Below are positions 1 to 5,122 of a stretch of DNA of 5,575 bases, piece after piece. The notes beneath the pieces are model-generated. The model ran no database searches and was not told the DNA's origin. It saw nothing but the letters and a program-made list of their open reading frames with translations. Made by a program: the position numbers and the translations under genes. Each line of letters opens with the position of its first letter. Within the stretch, counting starts at the first letter, position 1. Where the stretch lies: contig CAILAF010000022.1 of the NCBI GenBank assembly GCA_903832075.1, positions 1 to 5,575 of the forward strand. Direction: 5' to 3'. The stretch comes from an uncultured Chitinophagaceae bacterium (GTDB lineage: Bacteria; Bacteroidota; Bacteroidia; Chitinophagales; Chitinophagaceae).

Positions 1-601
1 CAGAAGGAATGCTTTGTGCATCAACAGCTAAAGGATTCAGTGCTGCAATTTGCATAGCGACATCTTTTCCTGCTTCAACTGCTGCGTCATTTAATGCAAC
101 TAAAACACCCATTCTGTTTGCACCATGAATATATGATGCAACATAAGGTGCTTCAATTCTTTCAAATCTGCTTATTCCAATTTTTTCGCCGATTGAAGCT
201 AATTTATCATTAATTAAATCAGCAACTTTTGAACCATTAATAATTACCTCATTTAACTCTTCTGTATTTTTTGCATTATTAGCAACAGCAGCTTCAGCAA
301 TGCTTTGAGCAAATGCAACAAAATCCGTATTCTTAGAAACAAAATCTGTTTCGCAGCTAATGCAAACAATAAAACCTGTTTTATTATCTACAGTTGTTTT
401 TGCAATGATCACTCCTTCTTTAGCTTCACGATCGCTACGTTTAGCTGCAACTTTCTGACCTTGTTTACGCAACCAATCAACAGCTGCTTCAAAATCACCA
501 TTTGTTTCTGTTAATGCTTTTCTACAATCCATCATACCTGCTCCGGTTGCTTGACGCAACTTATTTATTTCGGCAGCAGTAATAGCTACAGTTGAACTCA
601 T
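1..601 (-). CDS. tsf: Elongation factor Ts, N-terminal part (3' end outside window)
   Basis: EF-Ts is the cytoplasmic nucleotide-exchange factor that removes GDP from EF-Tu. I translated the minus strand from ATG at 601-599 and read 200 codons without a stop up to the window edge; bacterial EF-Ts is usually about 275-285 residues, so roughly the last quarter is missing. Residues 4-45 form the N-terminal UBA-like EF-Tu-binding domain, with the hallmark TGAGMMDCRKAL at 19-30. The core carries CETDFVSKN at 83-91, containing the TDFV motif whose Asp-Phe contacts EF-Tu near the Mg2+ site. The last part read (MQIAALNPLAV) also fits the family. The ATG is supported by AAAGGAG nine bases upstream. 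The gene follows rpsB by 137 bp, the usual rpsB-tsf order, and that spacer holds hairpins and a candidate promoter. Identification is secure; only the C-terminus is unseen. Confidence 0.97.
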   Translation of the reverse strand, partial: MSSTVAITAAEINKLRQATGAGMMDCRKALTETNGDFEAAVDWLRKQGQKVAAKRSDREAKEGVIIAKTTVDNKTGFIVCISCETDFVSKNTDFVAFAQSIAEAAVANNAKNTEELNEVIINGSKVADLINDKLASIGEKIGISRFERIEAPYVASYIHGANRMGVLVALNDAAVEAGKDVAMQIAALNPLAVDAQSIPS

Positions 602-610
602 AATATATTT

Positions 611-617
611 CTCCTTT
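611..617 (-). promoter_or_regulatory. Shine-Dalgarno sequence of tsf
   Basis: Read on the minus strand this is AAAGGAG, followed by nine bases (AAATATATT) and the tsf ATG. It is a strong match to the anti-Shine-Dalgarno core. It stands out because the starts of rplM, rpsI, rpsB and recO in this window show only A/T-rich leaders, as is usual in Bacteroidota. Confidence 0.7.
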
Positions 618-628
618 TAAATTTTGTT

Positions 629-657
629 GTGGTTATAGAAATACCTACTATAACTAC
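629..657. repeat. Inverted repeat in rpsB-tsf spacer (proximal to tsf)
   Basis: The arms GTGGTTATAG (629-638) and CTATAACTAC (648-657) are complementary over 10 positions with one G-T wobble, around a 9-base loop. In the tsf-direction RNA the odd pair becomes A-C, leaving seven plus two pairs. No U-tract follows in that direction, so it does not look like an intrinsic terminator. A structured tsf 5' UTR or a protein-binding site is possible; the role is unknown. Confidence 0.5.
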
Positions 658-679
658 GTTGATTTATTATATAAAAGAT

Positions 680-718
680 GGGTCAATAATCAAACATTAA
701 TTGAATGACTAATGACCC
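680..718 (-). repeat. Imperfect hairpin just after rpsB
   Basis: In the minus-strand RNA, GGGTCA-T-TAGTCA (718-706) can pair with TGATTA-T-TGACCC (692-680), giving two 6-bp blocks split by one mismatch, with one G-U pair and a 13-base loop. It starts 20 bases past the rpsB stop. What follows is ATCTTTTATATAAT, with only a short U-run, so it may be a weak terminator or attenuator, or an RNA-processing or 3'-stabilising hairpin. In E. coli the rpsB-tsf spacer contains an attenuator; that is only an analogy here. Confidence 0.45.
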
Positions 719-720
719 AA
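691..720 (-). promoter_or_regulatory. Candidate internal promoter for tsf
   Basis: On the minus strand TTG (720-718) lies 19 bp upstream of AATGTTTG (698-691), which matches the Bacteroidota -7 box TAnnTTTG at five of its six fixed positions. The spacing is that of the known primary-sigma promoters of this phylum. An alternative E. coli-like pair is also present: TTGATT (693-688), 16 bp, then TATAAT (671-666). Either would allow tsf to be transcribed apart from rpsB. The site overlaps the 680-718 hairpin. This is a motif match only. Confidence 0.35.
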
Positions 721-738
721 CAATGTTATTACAATTAT

Positions 739-1632
739 TTATCTTCCGCCACCTGCGGGACGACGAGTGTTTGGCACACGACGTTTCGGTTGTCCACCTG
801 GCGCACCGGCTGTATCAGCAGCACCGCGTCCTCTGCGACCACGACCACCTTCTGCTTGTGCTTCAGCTTCTAATCTACGTGCTTTTGCTTCATTTTCATT
901 TGAATCATGATCATGTGCTTCTTCTTCTTCTCTTGAAGCCTGACGCTCAACTAATCCTTCTGCGATAGCAGCAGTTAAATAATTAGTAATGATGGCAATT
1001 GATTTTGTTGCATCATCATTTGCCGGAATTGCAAAATCAACTTTATTAGGATCACAATTTGTATCAACCATACCAAAAGTTGTGATGCCTAAACGTTTTG
1101 CTTCTGCCAATGCAATATGTTCATGACCAATATCTACTAAGAATAAAGCAGCAGGCAAGCGACCTAATTGCGCAATACCGCCTAATACTTTTTCCATCTT
1201 TTCTTTATCACGAGTTAATGTTAGGCGTTCTTTTTTAGTTAAACTTTCTGCACTGCCATCATTCAACATCTTTTCAATGCTTTGCATTTTCTTTACGCTC
1301 TTACGAACTGTGTTGAAATTGGTTAACATTCCACCCAACCAACGTTCTGTTGCAAAAGGCATGTTTACCTTTTTAGCGCATTCGCTAACAATTTCTTTCG
1401 CTTGTTTTTTTGTAGCCACAAACATGATCTTCTTACCGCTTTTTGCAATTTGTTTCATTGCTGCTGCGGTTTGCTGTAAATGATCTACAGTTTTATTCAG
1501 ATCAATAATGTGAATGCCTTTCTTTTCAGCAAAAATGTATGGCAACATCTTTGGATTCCACTTCTTTTTCAGATGGCCAAAGTGAACACCGGCTTCCAAA
1601 AGTTGCTGTTGTAATGAAGTGTTATTTTCCAT
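739..1632 (-). CDS. rpsB: 30S ribosomal protein S2 with long C-terminal extension
   Basis: S2 is a small-subunit protein that binds late, between head and body on the solvent side of the 30S. The 297-residue product has both family signatures: LLEAGVHFGHLKKKWNPKM at 11-29, and the region around 166-211, which includes VDIGHEHIALAEAKRLGI and the NCDP and AIPANDD segments. The S2 core ends near residue 230 (TAAIAEGLVER); E. coli S2 is about 240 residues. Residues 231-297 are extra: an acidic stretch (REEEEAHDHD, 234-243), an alanine/glutamate-rich segment, then an Arg/Gly/Pro-rich end with GGRGRRGRG at 262-270 and RRPAGGGR at the terminus. The tail-coding DNA is visibly richer in G+C than its surroundings. 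The gene starts 45 bp after rpsI with no Shine-Dalgarno sequence, in an A/T-rich leader, and ends with TAA at 741-739. Function is certain; the role of the tail is not known to me. Confidence 0.98.
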   Translation of the reverse strand: MENNTSLQQQLLEAGVHFGHLKKKWNPKMLPYIFAEKKGIHIIDLNKTVDHLQQTAAAMKQIAKSGKKIMFVATKKQAKEIVSECAKKVNMPFATERWLGGMLTNFNTVRKSVKKMQSIEKMLNDGSAESLTKKERLTLTRDKEKMEKVLGGIAQLGRLPAALFLVDIGHEHIALAEAKRLGITTFGMVDTNCDPNKVDFAIPANDDATKSIAIITNYLTAAIAEGLVERQASREEEEAHDHDSNENEAKARRLEAEAQAEGGRGRRGRGAADTAGAPGGQPKRRVPNTRRPAGGGR

Positions 1633-1677
1633 TGTATTATTATAAATGTGTTTAATAAATTTGTTTGAATATAATGA

Positions 1678-2067
1678 TTAACGTTTGCTGAACTGGAAGC
1701 TACGACGTGCTTTCTTATGACCAAATTTCTTACGTTCAACACCACGTGGATCACGTTTCAAATGACCAGCAGCTTTTAATACCGGACGGAAATCAGGATT
1801 TACTTCCAATAGTGCACGGGCAATTCCTAATTTAATTGCTTCGGCTTGTCCTTTTAATCCACCACCTTGTGCATTAATAACGATATCAAACTTGCCCGCC
1901 GTTTCAGAAACTTTTAATGGCGCTTCTACTTGATTTTGCAAATACACTAATGGGAAATATTCCTTATAATTTTTGTCATTCACAGTGATCTTCCCGTCTC
2001 CCTTGCTAATGAAAACACGGGTAACGGCTTCTTTACGACGACCAACTGCATTTTTTTGTTTTTCCAT
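1678..2067 (-). CDS. rpsI: 30S ribosomal protein S9
   Basis: S9 is a small-subunit head protein whose C-terminal tail reaches the P site and touches the tRNA anticodon arm. The product has 129 residues, against about 130 in E. coli. It starts with NAVGRRKEAVTRVFI (6-20), carries the signature GGGLKGQAEAIKLGIARAL at 68-86, and ends with the conserved basic tail RRSFQFSKR (121-129), whose last Lys-Arg is the P-site contact. It lies 37 bp downstream of rplM and 45 bp upstream of rpsB on the same strand, so cotranscription with rplM is expected, as in many bacteria. The start has no Shine-Dalgarno sequence; an A/T-rich leader precedes the ATG. Confidence 0.98.
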   Translation of the reverse strand: MEKQKNAVGRRKEAVTRVFISKGDGKITVNDKNYKEYFPLVYLQNQVEAPLKVSETAGKFDIVINAQGGGLKGQAEAIKLGIARALLEVNPDFRPVLKAAGHLKRDPRGVERKKFGHKKARRSFQFSKR

Positions 2068-2104
2068 TTATATAAATTTGGAATGAGAAATTTTTAATTT
2101 GTAT

Positions 2105-2548
2105 TTAGAACTTCAATTCTTTTGGTTGCTGTGCTCCGTGCGGATGTTGTGTTCCAACATACACAAATAATTTATTGAACATTTTGCGACCTAAACGATT
2201 TTTAGGTAACATCCCTTTGATCGCTCTTTCCATAATTACTTCCGGGCGACGTTTCAATAGATCTTGTGCCGTTTCTTCTTTTTTCCCGCCTGGATATCCG
2301 GAATAGTTGATATATTGTTTTTGTTCTGATTTGTTTCCGGTAAAAACAACTTTTTCTGCATTAATAACTATTACATAATCGCCGCAATCAACATGCGGTG
2401 TGTAATAAGCTTTGTTCTTACCACGAAGAACAGCAGCGATTTTAGAAGCAATGCGCCCTACGGTTTGATTAGTACCGTCCACAATGTACCAGTTGTGTTT
2501 AACGGTAGCCTCGTTCGCATGTTTTGTGGTGAAATGAAGTTTACTCAT
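2105..2548 (-). CDS. rplM: 50S ribosomal protein L13
   Basis: L13 is an early-assembling large-subunit protein that binds 23S rRNA. The product has 147 residues, against 142 in E. coli, with a few extra at the N-terminus. Recognisable blocks are WYIVDGTNQTVGRIASKIA (20-38), LRGKNKAYYTPHVDCGDYV (41-59), INAEKVVFTGNK (62-73), and the family signature IKGMLPKNRLGRKMF at 110-124, followed by LFVYVGTQHPH. It is the first gene of the rplM-rpsI-rpsB-tsf block and so sits behind the promoter and leader upstream of it. In E. coli and in Firmicutes, rplM operons are known to be controlled through their leader RNA. The 5' region here contains two hairpins that could serve the same purpose, but that is inference. 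No Shine-Dalgarno sequence precedes the ATG. Confidence 0.98.
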   Translation of the reverse strand: MSKLHFTTKHANEATVKHNWYIVDGTNQTVGRIASKIAAVLRGKNKAYYTPHVDCGDYVIVINAEKVVFTGNKSEQKQYINYSGYPGGKKEETAQDLLKRRPEVIMERAIKGMLPKNRLGRKMFNKLFVYVGTQHPHGAQQPKELKF

Positions 2549-2616
2549 GATAAATTTGTTTAAGTGATGTTGACGCTATCCCGTCAACTGTAAAATATTC
2601 CCGATTTTTTTCGGGA
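2549..2616 (-). promoter_or_regulatory. Structured 5' leader of rplM, possible autoregulatory element
   Basis: In the minus-strand RNA a first hairpin, UCCCGA (2616-2611), six A, UCGGGA (2604-2599), is followed by AUAUUUU. A second, perfect 7-bp hairpin follows: GUUGACG (2588-2582), loop GGAUAG, CGUCAAC (2575-2569). It ends 20 bases before the rplM ATG. The pentamer CGGGA occurs in both hairpins (2603-2599 and 2583-2579), so the upstream UCCCG can pair with either one and the two folds compete. Leader control of rplM is known in other phyla; a match to any described L13 leader family has not been tested. Confidence 0.45.
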
Positions 2617-2619
2617 GTG

Positions 2620-2653
2620 CGAAGGTGGCTCTCAGCAATTGATTTTCCAAAAA
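2620..2653 (-). promoter_or_regulatory. Candidate rplM operon promoter
   Basis: On the minus strand TTTTTG (2653-2648) is followed after 20 bp by CACCTTCG (2627-2620). The latter is a two-mismatch version of the Bacteroidota -7 box TAnnTTTG, and it continues into CACTCCC. Transcription would start around 2614-2617, placing the first leader hairpin at the very 5' end of the mRNA. Position and spacing are good; the -7 box is imperfect. Confidence 0.4.
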
Positions 2654-2738
2654 TTTAAGCAACTATTTTTTATCGCACCTTTATAACTTGCTGGTTTTCA
2701 ATAAAATTTTTGTCTTTATTTTTACAAGCACCTTCGAA

Positions 2739-2767
2739 TTGAGCAATTTTACCCATGATTATCTTTA
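2739..2767 (+). promoter_or_regulatory. Weak candidate promoter for amidohydrolase gene
   Basis: TTG (2739-2741), 18 bp, then TATCTTTA (2760-2767) matches TAnnTTTG except for the final base. It would give a leader of roughly 75 bases before the TTG start at 2848. Another -7-like octamer, TACTTTTC (2796-2803), lacks a well-spaced -33 partner. This is a motif match only. Confidence 0.25.
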
Positions 2768-2847
2768 ATTGCGCAGTCTAATTCAACATATTCGATACTT
2801 TTCTGCAATCATAAAAAAACAGACCTTCATCAATTAAACTGTAAAAA

Positions 2848-4038
2848 TTGTCTTATCAAAAATTTAAAGCCGATTATTTATTTGATGGATATCAAATCCT
2901 CAATCATCAATATGTTTTAATTATTGATGGCAAAGGAAAAATAATCGAGATTGTTGATGAAAAAAACGCAGGCGATGATATCCAAATTTTTAACGGCATT
3001 CTTTCTCCGGGATTTATTAATTGTCATTGCCATTTGGAATTAAGTCATATGAAAAACTTGATCCCGGAAAAAACAGGTTTGGTTGATTTTGTTTTTGGCG
3101 TTGTAACGCAACGTCATTTTCCGGAAGAAGAAATTTTAGATGCTATTAAAAATGCAGAAGATGAAATGATCACTAACGGCATTGTTGCTGTTGGAGATAT
3201 TTGTAATAACACATTAACCATTTCACAAAAATTAAAACAACGATTAGTTTATTATAATTTTATTGAAGTAAGTGGATGGTTACCGCAAATTGCGCAAACA
3301 AGATTTAACAGAAGCAAAGAATATTATGATGCATTCTCCCGACTTCCGACTTCCGACTTCCGACTTTGTTTTGCTCCTCACGCACCTTATTCCGTTTCTG
3401 ATGAATTATGGAAATTAATTGCTCCTTTTTTTAAAAACAAAACAACCACCATACATAATCAGGAAACAATTTTTGAAGATGATTTATTTATTCATCGCAG
3501 CGGAGATTTTACAAGAATGTATGAAAAGATGAATATTGATTTTTCTTTTTTTAAACCAACAGGAAAAAGTAGTGTTCAATCTTATGCAGATAAATTATCA
3601 AATGCAAAGCAAGTAATTTTTGTACACAATACTTTTATAAAAGAAAATGATATTGAATTCTTAAACATTCAATCTCTTCAAAATAATCAACAATAATTTT
3701 ATTGTTTATGCGTTAATGCAAATACCTATATTGAAAATGCTGTTCCTCCAATATCGCTCTTTCAAAAACACAAATGCAATATGGTTATCGGAACCGATAG
3801 TCTTGCAAGCAATTGGAGTTTAAGTATTTTAGATGAAATAAAAACAATCAAACAACATAATCCGAACACTACAGAAACAGAACTTTTGCAATGGGCAACT
3901 TTAAACGGAGCCAAAGCATTGCAACTTGATAATGTGTTGGGAAGTTTTGAAAAAAATAAAAAACCGGGAGTGGTTCTAATTGAAAATATTGAAAACGGAA
4001 AAATAAATTCTAAAGCAACAATTAAAAAAATAGCTTGA
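2848..4038 (+). pseudogene. Amidohydrolase-superfamily deaminase/hydrolase interrupted by an in-frame TAA
   Basis: This is a metal-dependent amidohydrolase of the SsnA/AtzA/TrzN type, probably a cytoplasmic deaminase; the substrate cannot be told. Family landmarks run through a single frame: an N-terminal beta-sandwich (ADYLFDGYQIL), the metal motif SPGFINCHCHLELSH at 53-67 with His60 and His62, APHAPYSVS with His178, TIHNQET with His203 and Glu206, IFVHNTF with His260, then CLCVNANTYIENAVPP and GTDSLASN with the metal Asp at codon 317. The frame is broken only by TAA at 3694-3696 (codon 283), between QQ and FYCLC. The 3' remainder continues without any shift to TGA at 4036-4038. Full length would be 396 codons, about family size. 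The 282-residue product actually terminated there would lack the metal Asp. The start is TTG: a stop lies two codons upstream and no in-frame ATG occurs before codon 68. A heptamer repeat lies at 3339-3366. Aminodeoxyfutalosine deaminase is one possible relative. Confidence 0.8.
3339..3366 (+). repeat. Tandem heptamer (CCGACTT)x4 inside the amidohydrolase gene
   Basis: Four perfect copies of CCGACTT run head to tail. They encode RLPTSDFRL (residues 165-173), just before the conserved CFAPHAPYSVS block. Because 7 is not a multiple of 3, gain or loss of one copy would shift the reading frame, while three copies (21 bp) add or remove seven residues in frame. The present copy number keeps the frame on both sides. 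Confidence 0.95.
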
Positions 4039-4367
4039 TGAAAAAAGTTTCTTTTATTTTTTTGCTTACCGTTATTTTATTTACGGCAATCACTTTTAGC
4101 AAAACTGATGTAGAAGAAAATTTCAGCAATTATAATAAGTTTGGATGGCCACGAACTTTTTTTGTTGCTGCACCTGAAAACTTAAATAATGCAAAAGATG
4201 CTTTCTCTTTTTTAAGTTTATCAATAGATATTTTATTCTGCGTTGCTATTGCATTTATAATAAAAAAAATTATTGATGTACTAAAAGTTGAACGTAAAAA
4301 AGGCAACGCAGTTACGCAAATAATTCCTGCAAAACAGCAACGCTTCTCAATTCGCCGAAGCCTGTAA
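4038..4367 (+). CDS. Small membrane protein of unknown function
   Basis: I do not recognise this 109-residue protein. I chose ATG at 4038, which overlaps the TGA of the upstream amidohydrolase by one base (TGATG), a typical translational-coupling arrangement; a TTG one codon upstream is less likely. Residues 3-20 (VSFIFLLTVILFTAITF) form a hydrophobic N-terminal segment, either a membrane anchor or an uncleaved signal. Residues 57-77 form a second hydrophobic segment (FSFLSLSIDILFCVAIAFII). Between them is a polar loop of about 36 residues with KFGWPRTFF at 34-42. The tail after residue 77 is basic (KVERKKGN, then RRSL). With two helices, both ends probably face the same side, likely the cytoplasm given the basic tail. 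The last 19 codons with stop lie on the opposite strand of the recO 3' end. The neighbour suggests cotranscription but gives no function. Confidence 0.65.
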   Translation: MKKVSFIFLLTVILFTAITFSKTDVEENFSNYNKFGWPRTFFVAAPENLNNAKDAFSFLSLSIDILFCVAIAFIIKKIIDVLKVERKKGNAVTQIIPAKQQRFSIRRSL

Positions 4368-5049
4368 TATGCAATTGCATAAAGGTTTGATAAGCTTGTA
4401 ATAATTCTTTTCTGATATTTCTGTTCAATAAAATTTTAGCAGCTTCTTCATAATTATTTGATGCTAATAATTGCGAAGTAATTTTTGCAGTTTCGTTTGA
4501 AAGATAATGTTGATGCAACGGAACGTCTTTTACAAAACTTCCTTCCTGTAAATCAATTACCATTGTTTCATTATTATATTCGCCCAAAATTCTAAAACCC
4601 AATTCGCTTCCTAATTGTAAAGTAAAGAGCAATGGAAGATTAGCAATTAAACTATCATTGCCTTTATCTAATTGTTGTAATGTATTCTCAATAAAATAAA
4701 ATAATTCGGGATGCGCTTCAGGTTGTTTCAAACTGTGTTGTAATAATTCTATCACATACATGGCAACTGCATTACGAACAACATCAAAAAAAATTCTTTC
4801 ATAAAAAAAACTCCATTGATATTCTTTAATGAATTGCATTTGTTTCAATTCATTATGATATACTTCCATTTCTAAAATAGCAGCCGGCTGAAAATAATTT
4901 GCTTTGCCTTGTGATTTTTTTGAAGATTGTCTAACACCTTTTACAATATACGTTTGCACACCAAATAATTCTGTGTACACAGTGGTGATGATACTTGTAT
5001 CACCATATTTTACTGTTCTAAGAATAATGCCTTTTGTTTTGTGTACCAT
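4312..5049 (-). CDS. recO: DNA repair protein RecO
   Basis: RecO works with RecR and RecF in recombinational repair. It anneals single-stranded DNA and helps load RecA onto SSB-coated DNA. The product has 245 residues, against 242 in E. coli. The N-terminal OB-fold is clear: MVHKTKGIILRTVKYGDTSI (1-20), then VYTELFGVQTYIVKGVR (24-40) and the basic SSKKSQGKANYFQPA region, which fits DNA binding. The rest is the helical RecO C-terminal domain, ending GFGELRSVAVLQELF. It has no cysteines, so it lacks the zinc site found in some RecO proteins. It lies 73 bp after pheS on the same strand but has a good promoter candidate of its own. The 3' end overlaps the convergent small membrane-protein gene by 56 bp. 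The ATG at 5049 has no Shine-Dalgarno sequence. Confidence 0.95.
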   Translation of the reverse strand: MVHKTKGIILRTVKYGDTSIITTVYTELFGVQTYIVKGVRQSSKKSQGKANYFQPAAILEMEVYHNELKQMQFIKEYQWSFFYERIFFDVVRNAVAMYVIELLQHSLKQPEAHPELFYFIENTLQQLDKGNDSLIANLPLLFTLQLGSELGFRILGEYNNETMVIDLQEGSFVKDVPLHQHYLSNETAKITSQLLASNNYEEAAKILLNRNIRKELLQAYQTFMQLHITGFGELRSVAVLQELFA

Positions 5050-5071
5050 TCAATTTATTAAATGAATAATA

Positions 5072-5101
5072 CAAATGTAGAAGATGCAATGGTTAGCACA
5101 A
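5072..5101 (-). promoter_or_regulatory. Candidate recO promoter (Bacteroidota type)
   Basis: On the minus strand TTG (5101-5099) is followed after exactly 19 bp by TACATTTG (5079-5072), a full match to the Bacteroidota -7 consensus TAnnTTTG. The -7 box lies 22 bp before the recO ATG, leaving a short A/T-rich leader. This is the best promoter match in the window and suggests recO is not wholly dependent on pheS transcription. Confidence 0.55.
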
Positions 5102-5122
5102 CAAAAATATAAACCGCATAAA

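Larger units (their letters stand above)
2549..2847. other. Divergent intergenic control region
   Basis: These 299 bp separate the divergent rplM and amidohydrolase genes. I see no coding frame worth calling and no tRNA-like fold. The part near rplM (2549-2616) is the structured leader. The middle holds the rplM promoter candidate and an inverted pair of CACCTTCG octamers (2620-2627 and 2729-2736). The part near the amidohydrolase is plain A/T-rich DNA with weak promoter-like matches. Confidence 0.7.

Noticed and set aside
305..514. Plus-strand open frame of 69 codons, Phe/Cys-rich
   Set aside because: It is the antisense shadow of tsf, which reads clearly as EF-Ts over the same bases.
705..968. 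Plus-strand open frame of 87 codons rich in Leu and His
   Set aside because: It lies antisense to the low-complexity tail of S2; the Leu/His richness mirrors the Arg/Gly/Glu-rich sense codons.
1277..1483. Plus-strand open frame of 68 codons with hydrophobic character
   Set aside because: It is antisense to the conserved S2 core; the hydrophobicity comes from the complement of Lys-rich codons.
1569..1754. Minus-strand open frame of 61 codons across the rpsI-rpsB junction
   Set aside because: It is out of frame with two certain ribosomal protein genes and has no start signal or recognisable motif.
2599..2616. Plus-strand terminator made of TCCCGA/TCGGGA
   Set aside because: No T-run follows it on the plus strand and no plus-strand gene ends nearby; it fits better as part of the rplM leader.
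3781..4038. Separate 85-residue gene starting at ATG 3781
   Set aside because: It is in the same frame as the amidohydrolase, and the codons just before it (CLCVNANTYIENAVPP) are family sequence, so it is the 3' part of the interrupted gene.
5051..5070. Near-palindrome in the recO leader (5-bp outer arms around A/T-rich centre)
   Set aside because: Only five plus two pairs can form in very A/T-rich DNA; this is expected by chance.
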